Source: Streptomyces diastatochromogenes | GTDB taxonomy: Bacteria > Actinomycetota > Actinomycetes > Streptomycetales > Streptomycetaceae | Reading direction: 5' to 3' | Length of the DNA stretch: 64,000 nucleotides | Assembly: GCF_002242805.1 (NCBI RefSeq) | Contig: NZ_MCGQ01000017.1 | Coordinates: 124,001-188,000, forward strand | Shown here: one piece after another, positions 43,764-51,558 of the stretch | How the letters are laid out: each line of letters opens with the position of its first letter | Position numbering within the stretch: position 1 is the stretch's first letter | Translations under genes and position numbers: made by a program | The notes under the pieces: model-generated | The model's input: only the letters and a program-made list of their open reading frames with translations | The model's database searches: none | What the model was told of the DNA's origin: nothing

Positions 43764-44231
43764 TCAGCCCTGGAGGAGCTTCTTCACCACGGCGGCGACG
43801 CGGCCGCCCTCGGCCAGGCCGGCCACCTTCGGGTTCACGATCTTCATCACGGCACCCATGGCCCGCGGCCCCTCGGCACCGGCCGCCTTCGCCTCCTCGA
43901 CGGCCTGGGCGACGATCGCGTTCAGCTCGTCGTCGGACAGCTGCTTGGGCAGGTACGCGGCGAGGATCTCGCCCTCCGCCTTCTCCCGCTCGGCCTGCTC
44001 GGGACGACCGCCCTGCGCGAAGGCGTCGGCCGCCTCACGGCGCTTCTTCGCCTCGCGGGTGATCACCTTCTGCACCTCGTCGTCGGAGAGCTCGCGCTTC
44101 TCCTTGCCCGCGACCTCCTCCTTGGTGATCGCGGTCAGCGTCAGCCGGAGCGTCGAGGAGCGGAGCTCGTCGCGCTCCCTGATCGCGGCGTTGAGGTCGT
44201 CGTGCAGCTTCGCCTTGAGCGTGGTGGTCAT
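43764..44231 (-). CDS. GatB/YqeY domain protein
   Basis: 155 residues, highly helical and charged. The KLHDDLNAAIRERDELRSS start, DDEVQKVITREAKKRREAA, and the final GRVAAVVKKLLQG are typical of stand-alone YqeY proteins, which share the tRNA-binding tail domain of the GatB amidotransferase subunit. A role with tRNA is inferred only from that domain. ATG 44231 is preceded by a GTATTCGACCC-like leader without a clear Shine-Dalgarno. It is divergent from the metallophosphoesterase gene. Confidence 0.9.
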   Translation of the reverse strand: MTTTLKAKLHDDLNAAIRERDELRSSTLRLTLTAITKEEVAGKEKRELSDDEVQKVITREAKKRREAADAFAQGGRPEQAEREKAEGEILAAYLPKQLSDDELNAIVAQAVEEAKAAGAEGPRAMGAVMKIVNPKVAGLAEGGRVAAVVKKLLQG

Positions 44232-44399
44232 GGGGTCGATTGTCGCAGGTACGACACCCGGGGCGCCCGCGCATTTACAGGGCGGTCGGCTTCGGGAGCC
44301 CTGGGGGTCACCCGGCGGCCGGTCTCGGGGTTGTCCGGAGGTGGTGCGGAGGTGGTGCGGCCGGTCTTTGGGGACACCACGGTCTGACACGATGGTCAT

Positions 44400-45326
44400 A
44401 TGCGCGCGCGATACGGAGTACCCCTGGGAATCATGGCGGCAGGCGCCGCCGGACTGGCGTACGCGGCGGGCTTCGAGGCCCGCTCCTTCCGCCTCCGACG
44501 AGTGACGGTCCCGGTCCTCCCGCCGGGCATGCGCCCGCTGCGCCTGCTCCAGGTGTCCGACATCCACATGGTCGGCGGCCAGCGCAAGAAGCAGCGGTGG
44601 CTGCAGTCGCTGGCGGGCCTGCGCCCCGACTTCGTGATCAACACGGGCGACAACCTCTCGGACCCCGAGGGCGTCCCCGAGGTCCTCGACGCTCTCGGCC
44701 CGCTGATGGAGTTCCCGGGCGCGTACGTCTTCGGCTCCAACGACTACTACGGCCCCCGACTCCGCAACCCCGCCCGCTACCTGCTGGAGAAGACCAGCGG
44801 CCGCCACGGCCTGAACGGCAACCCGCCGGCGGTGGGCGTGATCCACAACCCCTGGGAGGACCTCAGGGACGGCTTCGACGCGGCGGGCTGGCTGAACCTG
44901 ACGAACACGCGGGGTGTGCTGAAGGTCGAGGGCGTGTCGATCGAGCTGACCGGCCTGGACGACCCCCACATCAAGCGCGACCGCTACACCCGGGTGGCGG
45001 GCGGCCCCTCCGGCACGTACGACTTCTCGATGGGCGTCGTCCACGCCCCCTACCTGCGCGTCCTCGACTCCTTCACGGCGGACGACTACCCCCTGATCCT
45101 GGCCGGCCACACCCATGGCGGCCAGCTGTGCATCCCCTTCTACGGCGCCCTGGTCACCAACTGCGACCTGGACACGGACCGCGTGAAGGGCCTGTCCACG
45201 CACACGGCGGAGGGTCGTACGTCCTACCTCCACGTGTCGGCGGGCTGCGGAACGAACCGCTACACCCCTGTCCGCTTCGCGTGCCCGCCGGAGGCGACGT
45301 TGCTGACGTTGGTGGGGCGGGAGTAA
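44400..45326 (+). CDS. membrane-linked metallophosphoesterase
   Basis: 308 residues. An N-terminal hydrophobic segment (LGIMAAGAAGLAYAAG) may be a membrane anchor. Calcineurin-like motifs in order: VSDIHMVGGQ, NTGDNLSDPEG, GSNDYYGPR (N-H/D variant), and AGHTHGGQLCIP. The motif II histidine usually seen as GNHD is replaced by SNDYY, common in this actinobacterial subgroup. The substrate is unknown. Orthologous by context to Rv3683. Confidence 0.9.
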   Translation: MRARYGVPLGIMAAGAAGLAYAAGFEARSFRLRRVTVPVLPPGMRPLRLLQVSDIHMVGGQRKKQRWLQSLAGLRPDFVINTGDNLSDPEGVPEVLDALGPLMEFPGAYVFGSNDYYGPRLRNPARYLLEKTSGRHGLNGNPPAVGVIHNPWEDLRDGFDAAGWLNLTNTRGVLKVEGVSIELTGLDDPHIKRDRYTRVAGGPSGTYDFSMGVVHAPYLRVLDSFTADDYPLILAGHTHGGQLCIPFYGALVTNCDLDTDRVKGLSTHTAEGRTSYLHVSAGCGTNRYTPVRFACPPEATLLTLVGRE

Positions 45327-45440
45327 GGGGACTGGGGGCTGGGCTGTTCTTCCGGGGCACCCGGCGACTTGCGACTTCGACGTAACCCACCCGGACTGCC
45401 CCGGATGGCCCCTTTCCTCCCTCTTGCTTAGCGTGAGGGC

Positions 45441-46199
45441 ATGACCGCCCCCATACCCAGGGAGATCCCGGACCTGCCCGCGGTCCCGGGCCCGCCCCTC
45501 CTGCTGCCCGCCCCGGTCCCGGCCACGGCGGTGGTGCCCCCGGTCCGCCGCCCCCTGGTAGCGATATTCCGCCTCCTGACCGCCCTGGCCGCGGCGGCCG
45601 GCGTCGCCCTGGAACTCCTCCTGGGCACCCCCGCCCGGACCCTGAGCTACTTCAGCGTCCAGACCACCATCCTGCTGGCAGTGGTCATGCTCCTGTCGGC
45701 ATCCAGGGCCTGGCGGGCCCGCCGCCCGCTCCCCTCGTCCGTGACAGGCGCCACACTCCTCTACGCCGTGATCACCGCGTTGGTCTACCACCTGCTCCTG
45801 GCACACACGACGCCCCCGTTCGCCATGACGGACGCAACCGCACCCCCCGCCCGCTGGCACGCCCAGTGGGCAGCCCTCCAGGTCCTCCACACGGTGGTCC
45901 CCCTGGCGGCCGTCCTGGACTGGCTCCTCCTCACCCCCGCGGCCCGCCTGCACCTCCGCCAGGCAGCGACCTGGCTCCTCTACCCCCTGGCCTACCTGGC
46001 CTTCTCCCTGATCCGGGCAGCCTTCATCCCCCCATCCACCCCCGCCCGCTACCTCTACCCCTTCCTGGACGCCGACGCCCACGGCTACCGCCACACCCTC
46101 GCGAACGCCCTCCTCGTCGGCCTCGCGATGTACGCCCTGGCAGTCCTCCTGATCGCCCTGGACCACACCCGCCCGACCCCGGTCCGCCGCGGCGCCTAA
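45441..46199 (+). CDS. Pr6Pr-like multi-pass membrane protein
   Basis: 252 residues with a Pro-rich N-terminus and six hydrophobic segments. YFSVQTTILLAVVMLL near the start, LLYAVITALVYHLLLAH, ALQVLHTVVPLAAVLDWLL and YPLAYLAFSLIRA are the marks of the Pr6Pr (six-TM, FAR-17a/AIG1-like) family; the conserved T/N-QTN is here S-V-Q-T-T. GTGAGGGC precedes the ATG. The last gene before the tRNA insertion site. Function unknown. Confidence 0.82.
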   Translation: MTAPIPREIPDLPAVPGPPLLLPAPVPATAVVPPVRRPLVAIFRLLTALAAAAGVALELLLGTPARTLSYFSVQTTILLAVVMLLSASRAWRARRPLPSSVTGATLLYAVITALVYHLLLAHTTPPFAMTDATAPPARWHAQWAALQVLHTVVPLAAVLDWLLLTPAARLHLRQAATWLLYPLAYLAFSLIRAAFIPPSTPARYLYPFLDADAHGYRHTLANALLVGLAMYALAVLLIALDHTRPTPVRRGA

Positions 46200-46265
46200 A
46201 CCGGATTTCGTCTCCGGCCACCAGTGGGCTAAAGTAAACGACGTCGCCGCGAGCAGCAGCGACAT

Positions 46266-46339
46266 CGGGGTGTAGCGCAGCTTGGCAGCGCGCTTCGTTC
46301 GGGACGAAGAGGTCGTGGGTTCAAATCCCGCCACCCCGA
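46266..46339 (+). tRNA. tRNA-Pro (CGG)
   Basis: A 74-base tRNA: acceptor CGGGGTG pairs with CACCCCG, the anticodon stem CTTCG/CGAAG encloses loop TTCGGGA with anticodon CGG, and the T arm is GTGGGTTCAAATCCCGC. CCA is not encoded. Its 3' 42 bases (plus CA) are duplicated at 51559, indicating use as an integration site. Confidence 0.97.
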
Positions 46340-46341
46340 CA
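46298..46341 (+). repeat. attL-like 44-bp direct repeat inside tRNA-Pro
   Basis: From TTCGGGACGAAGAGGTCGTG in the anticodon loop to two bases past the tRNA end. It is identical over 44 bases to 51559-51602, and the flanks differ immediately on both sides. Confidence 0.85.
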
Positions 46342-46346
46342 CAGGC

Positions 46347-46382
46347 CAGAGGCCCATTCGCTTGATCGCGAATGGGCCTCTG
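46347..46382 (+). terminator. hairpin after tRNA-Pro
   Basis: A 15-bp stem (CAGAGGCCCATTCGC and its complement) with a 6-base loop, 8 bases after the tRNA. Confidence 0.75.
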
Positions 46383-46558
46383 TCGTGCGTACAGCAGCGG
46401 ATTACAGCAACCGCCATGACTCTTGCCGACCGTCCTCGGCCGACGGATCTTCCGCCCTTTCTTGCCGCTCGCGCTTCCCTTTCTTTTCCTTCTTCTGCCT
46501 GCTGCCGCCGCCCAGCTCCTTGCCGGGCTCGCGGAGCGCCCGGCGGGTCTCGGCAGAG

Positions 46559-46589
46559 GGGCGGCCCGCCCCCGTGGTGCGGGCCGCCC
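46559..46589 (-). terminator. hairpin terminator of the sigma operon
   Basis: An 11-bp stem (GGGCGGCCCGC and its complement) with a 9-base loop, 15 bases beyond the stop at 46604. Confidence 0.7.
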
Positions 46590-46603
46590 TGAATCGTGGT
46601 CGG

Positions 46604-47566
46604 TCAGCTGGTCTCGCCCGCCTTGTCCACCACGGCCGTCGTGACGACCGAGTTGCCGCCGCGGACCTTGCCGCCGACGACCAGCCGCATGCCGACGAGC
46701 CGGTAGGTCCGCGGGTCGATCAGCCACTGGTCATGCATCGACTCACCGGTCTTGGGGTTGGCCTCGCGGCCGTAGTCCAGGGCGATCGCCCGGCGTCCGG
46801 CGGCGGTCTCGACGAGGTGGCCGGTGACCTTCCCTCCCGGCACGAGCGCGAGGGCGCGGTAGAGAGAGGCCAGGCCCTTGGCCGGCATCACGTCGGCCGA
46901 CAGCAGGACGCTGATCTCGACGTAGTCGTTGCGTGCCTGGGAGACTGCCTTGCTGTCGGCGATGGCGTTCTGCTCACGGAGCGCCTTCAGCGTCCCCTCG
47001 CCGTCGGCCGGCAGGGCGACGAGGACCCGGTACATCTCACGCGGCGAGCGGTCATCACCCTCGCCACCGTTCTCCAGGTGCATCTTGGTGATATCGAGCG
47101 GCTCGTCCCGCATCCGGGAGGCCCTGGCGGAGCCGTCGTACCGGATCCAGCTCTCCTGCTCGCCCAGGAAGCTGTGGGACTTGTCCTCAGGCTCCTGCGC
47201 CGCCTTGGTGTAGATCCACTGCTTCGCCGTCGGAACGGCGCCGTCCGGCTGTGCCTCGACCGCGTCGGCGGCCTGCCGCAGGAACTCGGCCGCGCTCACC
47301 CCCTTGAAGCGCACGCTCGGCGTGGCCGCGGGCTGCACCTTGCGCCCCGTGCCCTTCCCGCCCACCAGCAGGGTGGCGGTGACGGCGACGGCGGTCACCG
47401 CGGCCACGACCGCGACGATCACGAACTCCCGCCGTCGCCACAACGCGCGGCGCAGCTCCCTGGCCCGCGCGGCCTCGGTGAGCCGCGCCCGTCCCGGCGC
47501 GAGCCGGGCCCGGTCGGGCACCGGTGCGTGGGCGCGCAGCTCGCGCACCTCGGTCATCTCGTCCAT
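46604..47566 (-). CDS. CU044_5270-family membrane protein
   Basis: 320 residues. A cytoplasmic Arg-rich N-terminus of about 45 residues, one transmembrane helix (FVIVAVVAAVTAVAVTATLLV), and an extracytoplasmic domain with YDGSARASRMRDE and a C-terminal GESMHDQWLIDPRTYRLVG, characteristic of the CU044_5270 family usually found next to ECF sigma genes. The layout resembles an anti-sigma or sensor protein, but no zinc-anti-sigma motif is seen. It starts 2 bases after the sigma factor stop, so co-transcription is near certain. Confidence 0.85.
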   Translation of the reverse strand: MDEMTEVRELRAHAPVPDRARLAPGRARLTEAARARELRRALWRRREFVIVAVVAAVTAVAVTATLLVGGKGTGRKVQPAATPSVRFKGVSAAEFLRQAADAVEAQPDGAVPTAKQWIYTKAAQEPEDKSHSFLGEQESWIRYDGSARASRMRDEPLDITKMHLENGGEGDDRSPREMYRVLVALPADGEGTLKALREQNAIADSKAVSQARNDYVEISVLLSADVMPAKGLASLYRALALVPGGKVTGHLVETAAGRRAIALDYGREANPKTGESMHDQWLIDPRTYRLVGMRLVVGGKVRGGNSVVTTAVVDKAGETS

Positions 47567-47568
47567 CG

Positions 47569-48174
47569 TTACGCCACCTCCGCCGCGTCGGTCACGAATG
47601 CGGGATCGGCGCCCAGCGCCGTACGTACCTTGCGTCGCGCCCGGTTGAGCCGCGAGCGAACCGTGCCGACCGGTATGTCCAACGCCTCCGCGACCTCCTG
47701 GTACGTGAGTTCGGCCCAGGCGACGAGCAGCAGGACGTGCCGGTCGGGCGCCGACAGCCCGGCGAGGGCGCCAGCCAGGGGGCCCTGCGCCGCGATCCGG
47801 CTGTCGGTGTCCTCGACCCAGGACTCGCCCCAGGACGCGGCGACCGGGTCGTGGCCGGTGCGGGCGAGTGCCCTGAGCGCCCGTACCTCGGCGCGGCGCT
47901 GCTTGCCGATGAGGTTTCCGGCGATGCCGTACAGCCAGGGACGCGCGTTGGGGCGCATACGGTCGTAGCGGGACCGGATCCGGAACGCGACCAGGAAGGT
48001 GTCGGCGGTGATGTCGTCGGCAGCGGTGTCGCCCAGGCGGCGAGCCGCGTAGCGGTGGATGTCGGGGGCGTAGCGGTCGTAGAGCAGGGCGAACAGCTCC
48101 GGCTGCTCCAGCGACTGCGCGACTATCTCCGCGTCGTCCTCCGTCCGTACCGTGGACGGCGGTGGTCCGCTCAC
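47569..48174 (-). CDS. ECF-type RNA polymerase sigma factor
   Basis: 201 residues. Region 2 spans FALLYDRYAPDIHRYAARRLG to ARPWLYGIAGNLIGKQRR; region 4 holds LTYQEVAEALDIPVGTVRSR, the -35 recognition helix-turn-helix. GTG 48174 follows GGGGAG closely. It is transcribed with the CU044_5270-type gene downstream, a common streptomycete pair. Because it lies between the tRNA-Pro repeats, it may be cargo of the element, although such pairs are also widespread in the core genome. Confidence 0.92.
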   Translation of the reverse strand: MSGPPPSTVRTEDDAEIVAQSLEQPELFALLYDRYAPDIHRYAARRLGDTAADDITADTFLVAFRIRSRYDRMRPNARPWLYGIAGNLIGKQRRAEVRALRALARTGHDPVAASWGESWVEDTDSRIAAQGPLAGALAGLSAPDRHVLLLVAWAELTYQEVAEALDIPVGTVRSRLNRARRKVRTALGADPAFVTDAAEVA

Positions 48175-48657
48175 AAGGCTCCCCTGATTCGTCGGTAAGT
48201 GCGTGTCACCTCCTGTTCCCCGATGGGCATCGAAGAGTTCACGGTTTTCCGGAAGTCGTCGCTCGACCGGTGAACACGCGGGTGATCAGGGAATCACCCG
48301 CTTCAGCACCTCCCGCACGGAGGGGCCCAACCTCCGAGGCTCACGGTGCCTCGCACCGAGGCGTGCGGTGCTGCCAGCGGGCCACGGATCTGCGGACCAG
48401 GCCACACGCCGGCTACTGCACCGTACGCAGTGAGCGTGTGCGATGCCTTGGAGAAATCCTGGAGATGATCTTGCGCCGGAACCTCTGAGGCACCGACGGA
48501 AACCGATGCTCTCCAACGCCTTGACCAGCATATTTGACCTAGAGCACAGGCAAACGATCTTCCAGGTCCTACTTCGGGACGAAGAGGTCGTCGGTTCGAC
48601 CCCGGCCCCAGCCACATGGTCCCGGCCGGCATGTTCGCCGTTTGACCAGGGGACCAG
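48175..48657. other. gene-poor stretch with partial tRNA copy
   Basis: 483 bases. No supported gene. The minus-strand frame beginning G-V-E-P-T-T-S-S-S-R is the known false translation of tRNA-like sequence. It contains the 19-base match to tRNA-Pro at 48573. Confidence 0.5.
48573..48616 (+). repeat. partial, diverged copy of the tRNA-Pro 3' region
   Basis: TTCGGGACGAAGAGGTCGT is identical to the att core. The next bases form an intact T-arm-like stem (GTCGG/CCGGC around TTCGACC), but the acceptor end differs (CCCAGCCACA). Only a 3' fragment is present, so this is not a functional tRNA. Confidence 0.6.
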
Positions 48658-48960
48658 TCACGCCGCCGGAACACGCCGGTCATCCCATACGAATCGGCCT
48701 GTACCTTTAGCCCAGCTGAGCCCGTTGACCCCCACCGGAGCCAGAATTCCGGGCGCACCTGCCGCGTCCTGTCGGGGTCGGTGGAAACGGGTCACGTACC
48801 AGGCGCCACCGCTGATCCGGTTGCGGCAGTACTGCCAAGGCGGGACGCCGCACTTGGAGCAGGCCTCCTCAGCGCACGCGTTCCAGGCTCGGCGGAGGGC
48901 GGATTCGACGGTGGTGGCGTCATGCCCGGATGGCTTCGCAGCGAGAGTGAAGTACTCCAT
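48658..48960 (-). CDS. small zinc-finger-like protein
   Basis: 100 residues. After an N-terminal helix (TTVESALRRAWNACAEE) comes ACSKCGVPPWQYCRNRI and then FHRPRQDAAG: a C-x2-C-x6-C pattern and a following His like the small zinc fingers of actinophage and plasmid DNA-binding proteins. The second half has no recognised feature. ATG 48960 has no convincing ribosome-binding site. Codon use is less GC3-biased than the core genes. It could be a relic of the mobile element. Whether it is expressed is uncertain. Confidence 0.4.
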   Translation of the reverse strand: MEYFTLAAKPSGHDATTVESALRRAWNACAEEACSKCGVPPWQYCRNRISGGAWYVTRFHRPRQDAAGAPGILAPVGVNGLSWAKGTGRFVWDDRRVPAA

Positions 48961-49834
48961 CAGCCGATGATGGCAGTTGGTCCTCCGCTCGTCTGGCGGA
49001 TGCGATCCCCCAGAGCCTTCGAGGTTGGGGACGGTCTCAGTTGCGGTCTCGATCGTCGCTCGTTCCGTGAACGCCCGCCACCGTCCGCCAGGGTCCGAAA
49101 CCCCGTGTGATCAGGCGTGGAGGCCGTTTCGCAGACATCCGCGGACACCGGCGGACCAAGATCGCACAACTCGTAATGCGTAGTTCCGTCCGATGGCCCA
49201 CCGCAATGGAGTCCCCGCCCACTGAGTGCGGTGGGGGCTCTCAATGGCCGGGACCGGACCTGGGTGGCGTTCGTCGCGTCGCACACGGGATCGAGGTATA
49301 CGACCTCGCGTGGGCGGGGTGACCACACGAAGCCGCCCGCCTCGAGCTCCAGGTTTCTCTACCTCATCAAGCCCCGGCTGCGCTCCGCTCCGCCGGGCGC
49401 GCTTCCCGGCTCCGCTCCGGGCGACGCTCCTGCCTTCGGCCCGCTCCGCCCGCGCTGCGCCGACGCGCGCCCACATGTGGATAGGGCCGGTGGCCATGAG
49501 TCGAGCGCCGCGGAGCGCGGCTCACGGTCAAGACGATGCCTCCGGCGGGGGATCGGCCGGCACCGGGATGGAGGGGGGCGCCGTTCGCGACTGCGGGTCC
49601 GTAGTGGCGTGCGTGGGGTGCTCCCATCGCGTCCACCATCGACCCAGGCAGAGCCGAGCAGACGCGGCTCATGGCGTCCAGGTCGTTCGTACAGTGGCGC
49701 GCTCCACCTGGACGCCATGAGCCACGCCCGCTCCACGGTGTGTGGATCGACGGCGGACGGGATGGGAGCCGGGCTGAGTGGTGGGTTAGGAAAGTACGTT
49801 CCCGACTGCGGTTTTCCGCGGGTGGGGGCTTTGT
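48961..49834. other. gene-poor, repeat-rich stretch in the element
   Basis: 874 bases with many mutually overlapping Arg/Pro-rich frames on both strands and none convincing. Around 49370-49465 it is a run of CGCTCCG/CGCGCC-type low-complexity sequence, and at 49620-49769 a 64-bp imperfect inverted repeat. The combination looks like noncoding plasmid or element backbone. Confidence 0.5.
49620..49769. repeat. 64-bp imperfect inverted repeat with 22-base spacer
   Basis: Arms 49620-49683 and 49706-49769 match at 51 of 64 positions; the inner 18 bp (GGCTCATGGCGTCCAGGT and its complement) are perfect. It would fold into a long hairpin. Confidence 0.8.
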
Positions 49835-50083
49835 TCACACGGTGAGGGGGACAGGGTGGATCTCGTCGGCCGGGTGACCTGTGCGTTCGTGAATGCGTTT
49901 GACCGCTTCGGCCGAGGGAGCCTCGGAGAGGCAGTAGACCGTGCCGGACTCCGGGTCCGCCCAGGCCCTCTCGAAGTGGACGCCTTCTTCCCCTTCGATG
50001 GCGACGTTATCCTGGTAGGCCTCCCTCAGCTGGTCGGTCGTGATGTCCTTCATCCCGTGGTGGATGTCCATGAACTGGGGCAT
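49835..50083 (-). CDS. SCO4226-type nickel-binding protein (DUF4242)
   Basis: 82 residues. MPQFMDIHHGMKDITTDQL, then GVHFERAWADPESGTVYCL, and a C-terminal ERTGHPADEIHPVPL. This matches the small ferredoxin-like-fold DUF4242 family whose S. coelicolor member SCO4226 binds nickel; the early HH and later HERTGHP and EIH histidines could be ligands. ATG 50083 has a textbook GGAAGGAGGTG 7 bases upstream. It lies in the tRNA-Pro element as a single gene; possible cargo in metal handling is inference. Confidence 0.85.
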   Translation of the reverse strand: MPQFMDIHHGMKDITTDQLREAYQDNVAIEGEEGVHFERAWADPESGTVYCLSEAPSAEAVKRIHERTGHPADEIHPVPLTV

Positions 50084-50704
50084 GGCGTCGCACCTCCTTC
50101 CGACTTCCGCGGCCCGGCGTTGCGACTGGCCAACCCGCTTGCCGGCCATCATCTCCATCCTGTGCCCGTACGACCGTGGCGGCGACCGCACGGGCTGGCA
50201 CGCATCAGGCCGCAGTGGGCTGCCTCCGCTGTTTGACGTCGGCTGTGAGCTTCACGGCCGGGCCGTCTCTGGGCCGTCCGAGGCCCCCAAGGTCGACCAA
50301 CGACGACCGCCAGTGACAGTCGAGCTACGGCCCCCAACGGTGAAACCCCAGGTCATCGGCCACCGACCATACGGGTTTCCGCCGGGGACCAGCCGTCGGG
50401 CAAGATGGGGCGCATCTGTCAAGACCACGTGCCGTGGCTGACATCAGCGGCTGACACCAACAGGCGCGTACATGAGCGGTCGGCGCCGAACCCGAGCGGA
50501 CGATCAGCCGAGGCTCAGCGCGAGTTGATCGACGTCTCCGACGCCCCGTGATCGACCTGATAAGGATGAGGCCACAGCATCAAGTGGGCAGCCAGCGTGG
50601 GCGGTGCACCTGGCCCAGGGGTGCACCGCCCTTACCTTGGCTCGTTCATTGAGGTGCACCGAGACATGACCGGTCCTGTCAGCCCCGAGTGCTAGAACAC
50701 CTGC
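50084..50704. other. gene-poor stretch
   Basis: 621 bases between the DUF4242 and Imm10 genes. Only the hairpin at 50599-50631 is notable; no open frame has coding character and a ribosome-binding site together. Confidence 0.5.
50599..50631 (+). terminator. hairpin upstream of the Imm10 gene
   Basis: A 12-bp perfect stem (GGGCGGTGCACC and its complement) around a 9-base loop. It lies 74 bases before the Imm10 start and may end transcription entering from upstream. Confidence 0.55.
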
Positions 50705-51118
50705 ATGACGTACAGGTTTACGGCGAGGATCGCTTGCGGGTACGACGATCAGGACCAAGATGACTGCGTGATGGCGGGTGTGGCCGAGTCGAACGGCGAG
50801 GAGGCGTTCTCCTTGTTGTTCATGTGTGACTTCGACGAGCCCGACTCGCAGGAAGTATCCCTGGGCATGGACACACACTGTCTCGTCACGCCCGACCAGG
50901 GCACCGCCTACGGCTGCGTACGTGAAGTAGAGCTGGACGGCGATGTGCTGCGAGTGACGCTCGACCCTTCATCCTTGGACAGCCTTGGCTTGACCGATTC
51001 CGTCATCGAAACCTTGCTTCGGGCGCCGGCAGCGGATGTGGCGCGTATGCGCGAAGTGCTCCCGCGCATCCTGGCGTACGGGCGTCCGGATGCCCGCCCC
51101 AAACTGATCAAGTTGTAG
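50705..51118 (+). CDS. Imm10-family immunity protein, orphan
   Basis: 137 residues. An N-terminal TYRFTARIACG strand, FMCDFDEPDSQEVSLGMDTHC, the strongly characteristic DQGTAYGCVREVEL, and a C-terminal RILAYGRPDARP. These mark the Imm10 family, which neutralises toxins of polymorphic toxin systems. No toxin gene lies within the window. Codons such as TTT, TTG, TGT, CAA and GAT are frequent, unlike the GC-ending core genes, which fits recent transfer. ATG 50705 has no strong Shine-Dalgarno; a leaderless or weak start is possible. Confidence 0.82.
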   Translation: MTYRFTARIACGYDDQDQDDCVMAGVAESNGEEAFSLLFMCDFDEPDSQEVSLGMDTHCLVTPDQGTAYGCVREVELDGDVLRVTLDPSSLDSLGLTDSVIETLLRAPAADVARMREVLPRILAYGRPDARPKLIKL

Positions 51119-51558
51119 CGAGTGCAGCACAGCAACCCCAGCGCCCGTCCGTCTCAGTTTCCGTCTCATTCAGCGGCGGTCATCACCGTTCAGGAGGGTC
51201 CGGCCACGAGCTCGCACTGAACGCCTGGACGGGCATGAACGCAGGTGAACCCTCCGGTACGAGGCCCGCTGGACCAGCAACAGACTTGGAAAGCGTGTGG
51301 GGGCAACTACTCACGAGTTGGAGGCTCATATCCCCTGCAAGCGCGTGCCGGGCACGATGTCGAATGGCCTCACAGTTCGCGGCGGGGGCCGTTCTAGGCG
51401 CCTCAGCCTGCGTCGCCCTAACGGGTCAGCCCTGGGGAGTGAGCGGGGAGTGGATCAAGGAAGCCGTACGGATCGCCGCCCACCGGAACCAACTCGTACC
51501 GACGCCCTGACCTGCACAGGAGTCAAGAACTGCTGGCTGGCGACCTTTCCGCACATTA
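51119..51558. other. gene-poor right end of the element
   Basis: 440 bases with a degenerate tRNA-Ser fragment (51284-51337) and no supported gene. The plus frame 51235-51510 runs through the tRNA-like sequence and is rejected. Confidence 0.5.
51284..51337 (+). repeat. degenerate tRNA-Ser 3'-half fragment
   Basis: ACTTGGAAAGCGTGTGGGGG continues CAACTACTCACGAGTTG and then diverges. It matches the anticodon stem-loop (GGA), variable arm and start of the T arm of Streptomyces tRNA-Ser(GGA) as I know it. The 5' half and acceptor stem are missing. Confidence 0.55.

Noticed and set aside
46229..46417. Minus-strand frame with G-x-x-D-L-N-P-R-P motif over tRNA-Pro
   Set aside because: This is the known false translation of a tRNA gene; the same artefact arises at 48286-48615 and 51455-51643 (GFEPTTSSSR).
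51235..51510. Possible small plus-strand gene at the right end of the element
   Set aside because: It runs straight through the tRNA-Ser-like fragment and has no ribosome-binding site.
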